Source: CAWAND01 sp963783335 (GTDB taxonomy: Bacteria; Chloroflexota; Anaerolineae; Anaerolineales; E44-bin32). Taken from it: DNA of 64,000 nucleotides. The position numbers were made by a program, and so were the translations under genes. The stretch covers positions 1,054,001 through 1,118,000 of the forward strand of contig CAWAND010000010.1 in the NCBI GenBank assembly GCA_963783335.1. Reading direction: 5' to 3'. How positions within the stretch are numbered: the first letter of the stretch is position 1; every line of letters begins with the position of its first letter. This document shows positions 8,206 to 16,523 of this stretch, in pieces. The notes beneath the pieces were generated by a model, which was not told the DNA's origin, searched no databases, and worked only from the letters and a program-made list of their open reading frames with translations.

Positions 8206-10298
8206 TCAGGCGCGAGCGGACCCTAAGACGCCGCCGAGTTCGATCTCGCGCCGCACAGCGTGGTAGAGGTTCTCGGCCTTCAATTCGTGCAGGGTGTAGC
8301 ACGGGGCGGCCAAGCGTTCGCTGAGCGCCCGGGCCAATCCCTGGTCGAAGGCAGCGTGCTCCATGTTGATGACCACCGAGCGAATATCCGCTTCGCGTAT
8401 CAAATCAGAGATTCTATGGGCTTCTTCCTGGGGTGGAAGATCGCCGAGCGCCACGTTGCCTGCGCCGTCGGTGAGCAGGATCATGAGTGGCAGCACATCC
8501 GGATGAAGCGTCTTCTCCTGCTTCAGCAGCTCGTACGCCATCAGAAGCCCAGCGGAAAGAGGGGTCTTTCCGCCCACGGGAATATCCTTTAGGGCTTGGC
8601 GGGCCAGCTGGATGGAGTTCGTCGGCGGGAGGACGGTCAAGGCCCGATCCTTCTGGAAGACGACCAGGCCCACTCGATCTCGCCGCTGGTAAGCGTCGGT
8701 AAGCAGCGACAGGATGGCGCCTTTGGTGGCCGACATCCGTTCGGCGACGGCCATCGACCAGGACGCATCCACCACGAACAGGATCAGGTTGGCGGCCTTG
8801 CGGACGCGCACCTTCTGCTGCAGATCTGAGCGTTTGATCGAAAACCCTCGCGAAGGGTCTTCCGCCTTGCGGTCCTTCTGATAGGGTGCGGCGGCGCGCA
8901 GCGTGGCGTCGAAAGCGATGTCGCTGGTCTTGCCGCGGGCAGGCCGAGACATGATGTAGCGCCCGCGCTTGCGATCGGTCCGGGTCCGCGTGCGCCGTCC
9001 GCCCTGATGGCGTACTAGGCGGTCGAGGGGGGAATCAATCTTCCTGGGCTGGAAAGTCTCGCCTGAGGCGACTTTGTCACCGCCCTCCCACCAATGCGCA
9101 TCCAGGGATTGACCGCTGGTTTGGCGGGTGGGTTCGGTCCGACGGGGGTCGTCGCTTTGTGGTGGCGCGTCGCTGGCTACGCCTTCACGCTGCTCCCCGC
9201 TTTTTTTTTAGACGAAGCGGCTTGGTCTTCCGCTCCAGCGGCTTCCGCCGACTCGTCGGCATCGACGTCGGCTTGGACCTGCTGGATGCGCTGTTGCAGC
9301 TCATCGGTTGTGATTTCAATCTGCTGGAATGGCCCCCTTCGGAGCCGATGCGGCAGCGCGAGTTCGGCGGCCAGCGCGATATCGCGATCGGTGATGGCCT
9401 GCCGACCCTCAAAAGCTGCGTGCGCACGCGCTGCCTTCAATATCACCAGGTCGGCGCGATGGCCGTCCACGTGAAGCGAAGATGTCAGTGCGGCAATGGC
9501 CAGTAAATCCCGCTTGGCGTAGGTTACCGATGGGAGCAGCTTACGGGCGGCGTGAATCTCGCGCGAGAGCGCCTGCTCACGGTCCATCCATTGTGCCCGA
9601 AAGGCTTGGGGATCCCCCTCGTAAGCGAGGTTGCGCTCCATGATGGCCACCCGATCGTGTGGATCTTGCAGGCCTCGAATCTCAACCGATAGTGCGAAGC
9701 GATCCAGAAGCTGCGGCCTGAGATCTCCCTCTTCGGGGTTCATCGTCCCGACCAGAATATAGCGGGCTGGGTGGCTAAAAGAGATCCCTTCACGCTCGAC
9801 GATGTTCATACCCAGGGCGGCCGAGTCCAGCAAGACATCTACTACATGGTCATCGAGCAGGTTGACTTCGTCGATGTAGAGCAGTCCCCGGTTGGCATTG
9901 GCCAGCACGCCGGGTTCGAATCTGCGCTCGCCCTCTTTGATGGCTTTTTCTATGTCCAGGGTGCCCACGACCCGGTCTTCGGTGGCCGAGACGGGGAGGT
10001 CGACAAACGATGTGCGCCGCATTTCTGTGGGCAGTTCTTCGCCGCGCGCTACTCGCTCGCGGCATTCGGTGCACCATGTGGTTGGTTCATTGGGGTCGCA
10101 GCCGAAGCGGCAATCGGCGACCACCGGGACTTCCGGCAAAAGCGCAGCCAAGGCGCGCGCGGCCGTGGATTTTGCCGTACCGCGTTCGCCACGAATGAGG
10201 ACGCCACCGATGCGGGGGTTGATGGCGTTCAAGATCAACGCCCGGCGCATGCGATCTTGCCCAACTATGGCAGTGAAGGGGTAAACAACCGTCATCAT
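8206..10298 (-). CDS. ChlD/BchD-like chelatase subunit, full-length by -1 frameshift
   Basis: Reading the AAA+ frame from 10298 and slipping back one base on the A9 run (plus-strand T's at 9201-9209) gives a protein of about 697 residues with the order expected for the medium subunit of Mg/Co chelatases: AAA+ ATPase, acidic/Pro-rich linker, VWA domain. The VWA domain has the MIDAS motif D-A-S-W-S, a distal Thr (G-G-K-T-P-L-S) and L-T-D-G-A-G. Right after the slip the second frame continues through the conserved linker (G-E-T-F-Q-P-R-K, then G-R-Y) with no ATG, GTG or TTG ahead of that homologous sequence. Frameshifted chlD genes making both subunits have been described for cobalamin producers; the metal here is unproven and no cobN/chlH is in the window. 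Confidence 0.7.
9177..10298 (-). CDS. ChlI/BchI-like AAA+ chelatase subunit (zero-frame product)
   Basis: Without frameshifting this gene ends at the TAG at 9177-9179, eight codons after the A9 run, giving 373 residues, close to the usual size of a chelatase small subunit. Walker A is G-E-R-G-T-A-K-S-T and Walker B is L-L-Y-I-D-E-V-N. A Cys-containing insert (D-C-R-F-G-C-D and W-C-T-E-C) is typical of this family. Start chosen at the first of two adjacent ATGs (10298, 10295), just before M-T-V-V-Y-P-F; longer starts run past the likely promoter. ATP hydrolysis would drive metal insertion with the VWA subunit and a large subunit encoded elsewhere. Confidence 0.85.
   Translation of the reverse strand: MMTVVYPFTAIVGQDRMRRALILNAINPRIGGVLIRGERGTAKSTAARALAALLPEVPVVADCRFGCDPNEPTTWCTECRERVARGEELPTEMRRTSFVDLPVSATEDRVVGTLDIEKAIKEGERRFEPGVLANANRGLLYIDEVNLLDDHVVDVLLDSAALGMNIVEREGISFSHPARYILVGTMNPEEGDLRPQLLDRFALSVEIRGLQDPHDRVAIMERNLAYEGDPQAFRAQWMDREQALSREIHAARKLLPSVTYAKRDLLAIAALTSSLHVDGHRADLVILKAARAHAAFEGRQAITDRDIALAAELALPHRLRRGPFQQIEITTDELQQRIQQVQADVDADESAEAAGAEDQAASSKKKAGSSVKA
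9201..9209 (-). other. Predicted -1 frameshift slippery run (A9)
   Basis: On the coding strand the zero frame reads TCT AAA AAA AAA GCG. Stepping back one base moves into the frame that encodes the linker and VWA domain. The heptamer A AAA AAA fits the X-XXY-YYZ rule. A small hairpin (GCGT with ACGC enclosing GGC-GTA-GCC) can be drawn about 10 bases downstream. Polymerase slippage on nine A's would give the same result. Confidence 0.65.
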
Positions 10299-10351
10299 TG
10301 ATAATCCGGGCCGCATTATACCCCATGCCCCCACAGACTGCCTTTCTGTGG

Positions 10352-10380
10352 TTGTCAAGGGCCCTAAAGCCCTTTATAAT
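10352..10380 (+). promoter_or_regulatory. Sigma-70 promoter of rpsA
   Basis: TTGTCA at 10352-10357, 17-base spacer, TATAAT at 10375-10380, 34 bases ahead of the rpsA start. A TATAAT on the opposite strand (10320-10315) may serve the divergent chelatase gene, but I see no good -35 for it. Confidence 0.85.
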
Positions 10381-10414
10381 GCGCAAACCTTGAACTTGGA
10401 GATGACCATTCTTT

Positions 10415-11773
10415 ATGGCGAGCAATCAGGAAATCGAAAGCACGGCAAGCCCATCGGAAGAACAGAGCGAGAAGGTTCATCCGATGGATCTTTTGTTGGC
10501 GGAAGAAGCCTATGATTTGGAAACACCTCGACGGGGTGAAATCCGCACCGGGGTTATCGCTCGCGTTTCGGAAAACGATATTTTGGTTGACATTGGCGCC
10601 AAATCCGAAGGCGTGATCTCGAGCCAGGAGATGTCTCAGCTTCCCGATGAGAAGCTTGAAAGCCTGGCCGAGGGACAAGAAGTGACCGTCTACGTGGTCA
10701 AAGCCGGTGACCGCGACGGGATGATCTTGCTTTCCTTCTTGCGCGCTGAAGAAGAGAACGACTGGCAGCGCGCAGAAGACCTATTGGAAGCCGAAGAGAA
10801 TTATGAAGGGGAGATCGCCGGGTTCAACAAGGGCGGCTTGATCGTCAAGTTGGGCCGTCTGCGTGGGTTTGTCCCCGCCTCCCAAGTCAGCCTGTCGCGA
10901 CGGCGGCGGGCGCAGGGCGAGACGCCGGACCAGCGTTGGGGCGAGATGATAGGCGAGCCGATCGTGGTCAAGGTTATCGAAGTCGATCGCCGGCGCAATC
11001 GTCTCATTCTCTCCGAGCGCGAGGCGGCCCGCGAGGCACGCGATCTTCTCAAGGAACGATTGATTGAAGAGCTCAAGCCGGGGGAGGTCCGTACCGGACA
11101 TGTAATCAGCCTGGCAGACTTCGGCGCCTTCGTGGATATCGGCGGGGCCGACGGCCTCGTCCACACGTCCGAACTCTCTTGGAAGCGGGTGTCCCATCCG
11201 CGCGAAGTCCTTGAGGTCGGACAGGAGATCGAAGTCAAGGTGCTGGATCTCGACCTCGAGCGGAAACGAATCAGCCTTTCGATTCGCGAGCTCGAAGACG
11301 ATCCTTGGGGTGAGATATCCGCCAAGTTCCAGGAAGGCCAGTTGGTTGAAGGCACGGTGACCAAGCTGACCAAGTTCGGCGCTTTTGCCCGTCTGGCGGA
11401 GACCGACGACTATGAGGTGGAGGGTTTGATCCACATCTCGGAACTTTCCGAGCGCCGGGTTGAACATCCACGCGAGGTGGTCAACGAGGGCGATGTGCTC
11501 ACGTTGCGGATTATCAACGTCGATCCGGAGCGGAGGCGTATCGGGCTGAGTTTGCGCAAGGTCAACTCGGCCGACTTCGCCGACCAGGACTGGAAGACCG
11601 CCATGGAGGAGATCGACGGCGACGAAGAGGCGGAGGAGGTGGTTGACGAAGTCGACGAAGTCGAAGACTTCGACGCCGCTCTTGATGCCGAGGACCGTTC
11701 GCCGGAGAACATGGAAGTGGCGGACGGTGAAGAGCCCGAACCAGAGGATCCCGGCGGCGGCCTAGAGAACTAG
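10415..11773 (+). CDS. rpsA: 30S ribosomal protein S1 (four S1 domains)
   Basis: A 452-residue RNA-binding protein with four S1 domains (about 35-105, 120-190, 205-275 and 290-370). The third and fourth have the classical G-x-V-x-x-x-x-x-F-G-A-F core and the W-K-R-V / E-R-R-V ends. The C-terminal 70 residues are a very acidic tail (runs of E-E-V-V-D-E-V). This is shorter than the six-domain E. coli protein but usual outside Proteobacteria. It should help mRNA binding to the 30S subunit. GGAG lies 13 bases before the ATG, a long spacing. It is monocistronic between a strong promoter and a strong terminator. Confidence 0.9.
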   Translation: MASNQEIESTASPSEEQSEKVHPMDLLLAEEAYDLETPRRGEIRTGVIARVSENDILVDIGAKSEGVISSQEMSQLPDEKLESLAEGQEVTVYVVKAGDRDGMILLSFLRAEEENDWQRAEDLLEAEENYEGEIAGFNKGGLIVKLGRLRGFVPASQVSLSRRRRAQGETPDQRWGEMIGEPIVVKVIEVDRRRNRLILSEREAAREARDLLKERLIEELKPGEVRTGHVISLADFGAFVDIGGADGLVHTSELSWKRVSHPREVLEVGQEIEVKVLDLDLERKRISLSIRELEDDPWGEISAKFQEGQLVEGTVTKLTKFGAFARLAETDDYEVEGLIHISELSERRVEHPREVVNEGDVLTLRIINVDPERRRIGLSLRKVNSADFADQDWKTAMEEIDGDEEAEEVVDEVDEVEDFDAALDAEDRSPENMEVADGEEPEPEDPGGGLEN

Positions 11774-11790
11774 ACGCAGACGTTTTCCTC

Positions 11791-11826
11791 GACCGGGCGA
11801 CACTCAGTGTTCGCCCGGTCTCGTTT
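11791..11826 (+). terminator. Hairpin terminator after rpsA
   Basis: Perfect 10-bp stem GACCGGGCGA / TCGCCCGGTC (11791-11800, 11811-11820), partly extended by CAC/GTG in the loop, followed by TCGTTT. Confidence 0.75.
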
Positions 11827-11901
11827 ATCCAGGGATCCGTCGGGCCGAGGGTGCGGCCGGTGAGCCTTAAGAGCTCTGTAAGGGGGCCGAAAGCAAGTCT
11901 T

Positions 11902-11910
11902 TGGTAGAAT
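11902..11910 (+). promoter_or_regulatory. Extended -10 promoter of clpC
   Basis: TGG followed by TAGAAT (11905-11910), 45 bases before the clpC start. No convincing -35, which an extended -10 can tolerate. No CtsR-type operator seen. Confidence 0.5.
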
Positions 11911-11955
11911 AGGGCAAGCGAGCGCTGGCAACATCAGCCTATCGCGGAGGTACGA

Positions 11956-14457
11956 GTGGCCGACGACAAAATGCAACGCTTCACACAGCGTGCACGCCGA
12001 GTTCTCAGCCTGGCACATGAAGAGGCTGAGCGGATGCACCACAATTACATCGGTACCGAACACCTCCTTCTCGGCCTGATCCGAGAAGAGGGTGGTGTCG
12101 CTGGCCGTGTTCTTCGCGAACTCGGATTGGATCCGGCGCGCATAAAAGAGATGGTTGAGCGTCTTTCCGGCATCGGACGGCACGCCGGCGGCCGGATCGA
12201 GCTGGCTCCGGGGACGGAGCAGGTCCTCCAGCTGGCGATTGAAGAAGCCCGCCGCATGGGGCACCACTACATCGGGACCGAGCACCTGTTGCTGGGTCTC
12301 GTGCGTCAGGATGAAGGCGTGGGGCTGGATGTCTTGAAGCGGCTTGGGGTAACGCCCGAGCAAGTGCGCCGCCAGACGCGCCGCATTCTTCAAGAGAGCC
12401 CCACGCGCCGCGCAGCCGCTCCCGCTGGCCGAAATCGCGGAGAATCCCAAGCCAAAACGCCGCTCCTCGATCAGCTGGCGACTGACCTGACGGCTTTGGC
12501 CGACGAAGGCAAGCTTGATCCGGTCATCGGGCGGCAAACCGAGATTGAACGTGTTATTCAGATCCTGGCCAGGCGTACGAAGAACAATCCGGCCCTGATC
12601 GGCGAGCCGGGTGTAGGCAAGACAGCAATCGTCGAGGGACTTGCCCAGCGCATCGTTGCCGGAGAAACGCCTGAGCCACTGCTCGACAAGCGAGTCCTTC
12701 AACTTGATGTTGGTTCATTGGTCGCAGGCACGATGTACCGCGGCCAATTCGAAGAACGCCTCAAGCGCGTCATCGACGAGCTCAAGTCCGCCAGCGCCAT
12801 TCTCTTCATCGATGAAGTCCACATGCTGGTGGGCGCCGGTTCGGCGGGGTCCTCCGTGGACGCCGCCAACATCCTCAAGCCGGCCCTTTCACGGGGCGAG
12901 CTGCAGGTCATCGGCGCCACCACGCTGGATGAATACCGCAAGTACATCGAGAGCGACGCTGCTCTGGAGCGCCGCTTCCAACCGGTGATGGTCGAAGAGC
13001 CGACCGTCGAGGAGACGATCAATATCCTCCGCGGTGTGAAAGAGCCCTATGAGGAGCACCACAAGCTTCTGATCACCGATGAAGCCATCGAAGCCGCAGC
13101 CCATCTCTCCGCTCGCTATGTCACCGAGCGCTTCCTGCCTGACAAGGCCATCGACCTGATCGATGAATCGGCCTCCAGGGTTCGCATGTACAAGAGCCCG
13201 GAAGCCAAGTCCCTGCGGGATATGATCGGGGAGCTGCGCGACACGCGTGAAGCACATGCTCAGGCGGTCGAGGAAGCCCGATACGATGATGCACAGGAGC
13301 TGATGGACCGCGAGGCCGATCTAGAAGACAAATTGGCACAGCTTCGTGGGGGCTGGGACCGTAGTGAACATGGGCCCAAGGTCACGGCTGAAGACATCGC
13401 CGAAGTGGTCTCAATGTGGACCGGCGTGCCGGTGATGCAGATCGCAAAAGAAGAATCTCAGCGGCTGCTGGAGATGGAAAAGGTCCTCCACGAACGGATC
13501 GTGGGTCAGAATGAAGCTATTGAAGCGATTGCCAAGGCGGTCCGCCGCTCGCGTGCCGGGCTCAAGGACCCCAAGCGCCCGATTGGCTCGTTCATTTTCC
13601 TGGGCCCGACCGGTGTCGGCAAAACGGAGCTGACCAAGGCGCTGGCAGAGTTTATTTTTGGCAGCGAAGAAGCTCTGATCCAGATCGACATGTCCGAATT
13701 CATGGAACGGCACACAGTCAGCCGCTTGGTTGGTGCACCTCCCGGCTACGTAGGTTATGAGGAATCCGGCCAGCTGACCGAAGCTATCCGCCGCAGACCG
13801 TACTCGATCGTTGTTTTCGACGAAATCGAGAAGGCCCATCCAGAAGCCCACAACATGCTCCTTCAGATCATGGAAGAAGGACACCTGACGGACGCGCGCG
13901 GCAGGAAGGTCGACTTCCGCAACGCCATTGTTGTCATGACGTCCAACATCGGCGCCGAGATGATCCAGAACCAATCCAGCTTCGGTTTCAACGTAAAGCG
14001 CGATGAGGAGACCGAAGCGCGTCTGGCGTATCAAGACATGCGCAAGAAGCTGATGGACGCCCTGCGCAAGGTGTTCCGGCCCGAGTTCATCAACCGCGTG
14101 GATGCGATCATTGTCTTCCACGCGTTGAACAGGGAGCAGATCGCAGCCATCGTCGACCTCGAGTTGGCAAAGGTTTCCGATCGGCTGACCGAACACGAGA
14201 TTGCCCTGCGCCTGACCGACTCAGCCCGCGAGTGGCTTGCCGACAAGGGGTACGACCCCGAAATGGGGGCCCGGCCCTTGAAGCGTGTGATCCAGAATCA
14301 GATTGAGGACAAGCTTTCCGACGCCTTGCTCTCGTCCAAATTCAAGCAGGGACAGCCGATCCTGATTGATGCCAAAGATGACGAGATTGTCCTGACCAAG
14401 GACAAGACCAAAAAAGAGAAGGACGAGGACGAGCAAGAGCCAGTTCCGACCAGCTGA
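11956..14457 (+). CDS. clpC: ClpC ATPase, AAA+ unfoldase of the Clp protease
   Basis: An 833-residue class I Clp/Hsp100 ATPase that unfolds proteins and feeds them to ClpP. Two N-terminal Clp repeats (about 1-145, each with H-H-Y/N-Y-I-G-T-E-H-L-L). AAA+ 1 has Walker A G-E-P-G-V-G-K-T (about 215). A UVR-type middle segment (about 420-460) marks ClpC. AAA+ 2 has G-P-T-G-V-G-K-T-E (about 549) and the ClpB D2-small domain follows. The GTG start is supported by GGAGG five bases ahead of it. No mcsA/mcsB/ctsR genes are adjacent, unlike Firmicutes. Confidence 0.95.
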   Translation: MADDKMQRFTQRARRVLSLAHEEAERMHHNYIGTEHLLLGLIREEGGVAGRVLRELGLDPARIKEMVERLSGIGRHAGGRIELAPGTEQVLQLAIEEARRMGHHYIGTEHLLLGLVRQDEGVGLDVLKRLGVTPEQVRRQTRRILQESPTRRAAAPAGRNRGESQAKTPLLDQLATDLTALADEGKLDPVIGRQTEIERVIQILARRTKNNPALIGEPGVGKTAIVEGLAQRIVAGETPEPLLDKRVLQLDVGSLVAGTMYRGQFEERLKRVIDELKSASAILFIDEVHMLVGAGSAGSSVDAANILKPALSRGELQVIGATTLDEYRKYIESDAALERRFQPVMVEEPTVEETINILRGVKEPYEEHHKLLITDEAIEAAAHLSARYVTERFLPDKAIDLIDESASRVRMYKSPEAKSLRDMIGELRDTREAHAQAVEEARYDDAQELMDREADLEDKLAQLRGGWDRSEHGPKVTAEDIAEVVSMWTGVPVMQIAKEESQRLLEMEKVLHERIVGQNEAIEAIAKAVRRSRAGLKDPKRPIGSFIFLGPTGVGKTELTKALAEFIFGSEEALIQIDMSEFMERHTVSRLVGAPPGYVGYEESGQLTEAIRRRPYSIVVFDEIEKAHPEAHNMLLQIMEEGHLTDARGRKVDFRNAIVVMTSNIGAEMIQNQSSFGFNVKRDEETEARLAYQDMRKKLMDALRKVFRPEFINRVDAIIVFHALNREQIAAIVDLELAKVSDRLTEHEIALRLTDSAREWLADKGYDPEMGARPLKRVIQNQIEDKLSDALLSSKFKQGQPILIDAKDDEIVLTKDKTKKEKDEDEQEPVPTS

Positions 14458-14483
14458 ACCCCCTCAAGGTCCCTAGATATGTA

Positions 14484-14520
14484 CGGGGTCTGGCAGATCG
14501 CCAGGCCCCGTTTGTTGTTG
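14484..14520 (+). terminator. Rho-independent terminator after clpC
   Basis: 11-bp stem (14484-14494 with 14500-14510), loop AGATC, followed by TTTGTTGTTG. The T-rich tail also supplies the -35 of the radA promoter. Confidence 0.9.
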
Positions 14521-14543
14521 TCGCAACCTTGGAACCGTATAAT
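14515..14543 (+). promoter_or_regulatory. Sigma-70 promoter of radA
   Basis: TTGTTG at 14515-14520, 17-base spacer, TATAAT at 14538-14543. The -35 overlaps the T-tract of the clpC terminator. The -10 overlaps an in-frame ATG at 14542, which therefore cannot be the start of radA. Confidence 0.8.
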
Positions 14544-14559
14544 GCGACCGGAGGTAGCC

Positions 14560-15927
14560 TTGGCCAAATCGCGCACGGTGTTCGTCTGCCAGGAGTGTGG
14601 CCGTACAGCGCCAAAACCCCTTGGGCGTTGCCCTCAGTGCGGAGCCTGGAACAGTATGGCGGCGGAGACAATGGCGCCGGCAAGCGGCCGGGTGGCCCGC
14701 GGCCTGCGCGGCACGCCTGCTACGCCCAAAAGGCTGTCTGATATCTCCGGCGATCCAGATGAACGCTGGCCCCTGCCTATCGATGAATTTGCGCGTGTGT
14801 TGGGGGGCGGGGTGGTCCCCGGATCAGTTGTGCTCATCGGAGGCGACCCTGGGATCGGCAAATCAACTCTTCTCCTTCAGACGGCGATCGAGATGGCGTC
14901 CAACCGGCGCGTTCTGTATGTATCGGGAGAGGAATCAGAGCGGCAAATCAAGGGCCGTGCACTGCGTTTGGCAGGCGATCAGACGGTGTCCGAGGAGCTC
15001 TTCCTCCTGACAGAGACCGACCTAGAATCCATTACCCGACAGATCGACGAGCTCAAGCCAGACCTGGCGATTATCAACTCAATCCAAACTGTCCAGTCTG
15101 CGGAGTTTGAATCGGCCGCTGGCTCGCTTTCGCAGGTGCGCGAAGGCGCCATGCGCTTCCAGGCATTGGCCAAAGCAAGTGGGATGGCGGTCTTTCTTGT
15201 CGGCCATGTGACCAAAGAGGGTGCCATCGCCGGACCTCGCGTTCTGGAACATGTCGTGGACACTGTCCTGTATCTGGAAGGTGACCCATTCCATGCTTAT
15301 CGATTGCTGAGGTCCGTCAAAAACCGCTTCGGCGCAACCACCGAGGTGGGCGTATTTGAGATGAAGCCGGCCGGACTGGCGGAAGTCATCAACCCTTCGG
15401 AGGCCTTCCTGGCCGAACGCGTACTCAATGCTCCGGGCTCGGCGGTAGCCGTGACGATGGAGGGCACGCGCCCATTGCTGGTCGAGGTGCAAGGCCTGAC
15501 GAGCAGCACGACCTTCGGCCACCCTAGGCGGACAGCCAATGGGCTGGACGCCAACCGCCTACTTCTGATCATCGCCGTGCTCTCTCGACGCGTGGGTGTT
15601 CGCCTGTCGGACCAGGACGTCTTCGCGAGCGTGGTGGGGGGCATGCGGGTGAGCGAGCCGGCCGCCGACCTGGCCATCGCGGCTGCCATCGCTTCCTCGG
15701 CCGATGATCGCGGCCTCCCGGCAGATCTTGCGTTGATCGGTGAGATCGGACTTTCAGGTGAGCTGCGCCGAGTCGGCCAACTGGAAACGCGCTTGCTGGA
15801 AGCTGCCAAGCTGGGCTTTCGCAAGATTGTGGTACCCAAAAGCTTTCGTCCGCCGGAGAGTCTGCCGAGTTCGGTCACATTGCTGCCGGCGCGTTCTGTG
15901 CGCGAGGCTTTTGAGGCGGCCTTCTGA
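14560..15927 (+). CDS. radA: DNA repair protein RadA
   Basis: A 455-residue RecA-like branch-migration ATPase for recombination intermediates. Start: TTG at 14560 with GGAGG at 14550-14554 five bases before it, giving the canonical N-terminus M-A-K-S-R-T-V-F-V-C-Q-E-C-G; upstream starts fall in or before the promoter. Domains: C4 zinc finger (two C-x-x-C pairs, residues about 10-28), RecA-type ATPase with Walker A G-G-D-P-G-I-G-K-S-T, the RadA motif K-N-R-F-G, and a Lon-protease-like C-terminal domain (about 290-455) presumably without protease activity. It has its own promoter and is followed by a 600-base gap before dnaA. Confidence 0.93.
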   Translation: MAKSRTVFVCQECGRTAPKPLGRCPQCGAWNSMAAETMAPASGRVARGLRGTPATPKRLSDISGDPDERWPLPIDEFARVLGGGVVPGSVVLIGGDPGIGKSTLLLQTAIEMASNRRVLYVSGEESERQIKGRALRLAGDQTVSEELFLLTETDLESITRQIDELKPDLAIINSIQTVQSAEFESAAGSLSQVREGAMRFQALAKASGMAVFLVGHVTKEGAIAGPRVLEHVVDTVLYLEGDPFHAYRLLRSVKNRFGATTEVGVFEMKPAGLAEVINPSEAFLAERVLNAPGSAVAVTMEGTRPLLVEVQGLTSSTTFGHPRRTANGLDANRLLLIIAVLSRRVGVRLSDQDVFASVVGGMRVSEPAADLAIAAAIASSADDRGLPADLALIGEIGLSGELRRVGQLETRLLEAAKLGFRKIVVPKSFRPPESLPSSVTLLPARSVREAFEAAF

Positions 15928-16294
15928 AGGCTGCCAAGGGCCTCGAGGGCGCCAACATCGACCGGTTTTCCGCTGGTGGTGCCCGCCTCTCCAATTGTTA
16001 AAGGAATATGAGCAATCCAAGCCCCAATCCGGTCCTTAGAGTCCTCCGGTCTTAAGCACCCAATTAGTGAGCCAAGGTTTTTACATTTAAGGTTGGAGAT
16101 GTCGGAACCCTGGTTCGGGTCTGTAGATGCCGAAGATATGGTGCCCCTGCCAGGAAATCCCCAAGATATGGCCCTCGCCGAGGCAGGGCTGACCGCGCTT
16201 GGAAAGCCTCCCGGAGTTCAAGGCGCCGTCTAACCTTTTACAATTGGCTTCCTTAAAACATTGATTGTTTTTAGGTTCGCGAAGGCTTGGCGAC
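15928..16294. other. Intergenic region upstream of dnaA, no gene seen
   Basis: No open frame here has a ribosome site or family resemblance. I looked for oriC features: no clustered TTATCCACA-type DnaA boxes are recognisable by eye, although the stretch around 16070-16095 and 16230-16285 is AT-richer than its surroundings. Confidence 0.4.
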
Positions 16295-16323
16295 TTGTTC
16301 GGCGGTGGGCCTTTTGCTATGAT
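16295..16323 (+). promoter_or_regulatory. Promoter of dnaA
   Basis: TTGTTC at 16295-16300, 17-base spacer, TATGAT at 16318-16323 preceded by TGC (extended -10). The 5' leader would be about 195 bases and holds two dyads: GCTGTC/GACAGC (16392-16408) and CCGGTC/GACCGG (16483-16501). Confidence 0.65.
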
Positions 16324-16523
16324 CACCTCGTTGCCTTGCGCTTCGCCGGATCGCAGAATATCGATCAGACAAAGGGCAGCACCACAGGGGAGCTGTCTCC
16401 TCGACAGCCAGGCACTTCCCTCCAGCAGCATCGAGACGATGGTCTCAGAAGTTGGCAGACGGAAATCGTTGGTGAGTTCAAACCGGTCGTGCTTGGACCG
16501 GCATCGATACGTCGGAGGTTTGC

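Noticed and set aside
11770..12702. 310-codon minus-strand frame opposite clpC
   Set aside because: Antisense shadow of clpC, with no start signals and no homology-like motifs.
14542..14544. ATG as the start of radA
   Set aside because: It overlaps the -10 TATAAT and precedes the ribosome site; the TTG at 14560 fits both promoter and family N-terminus.
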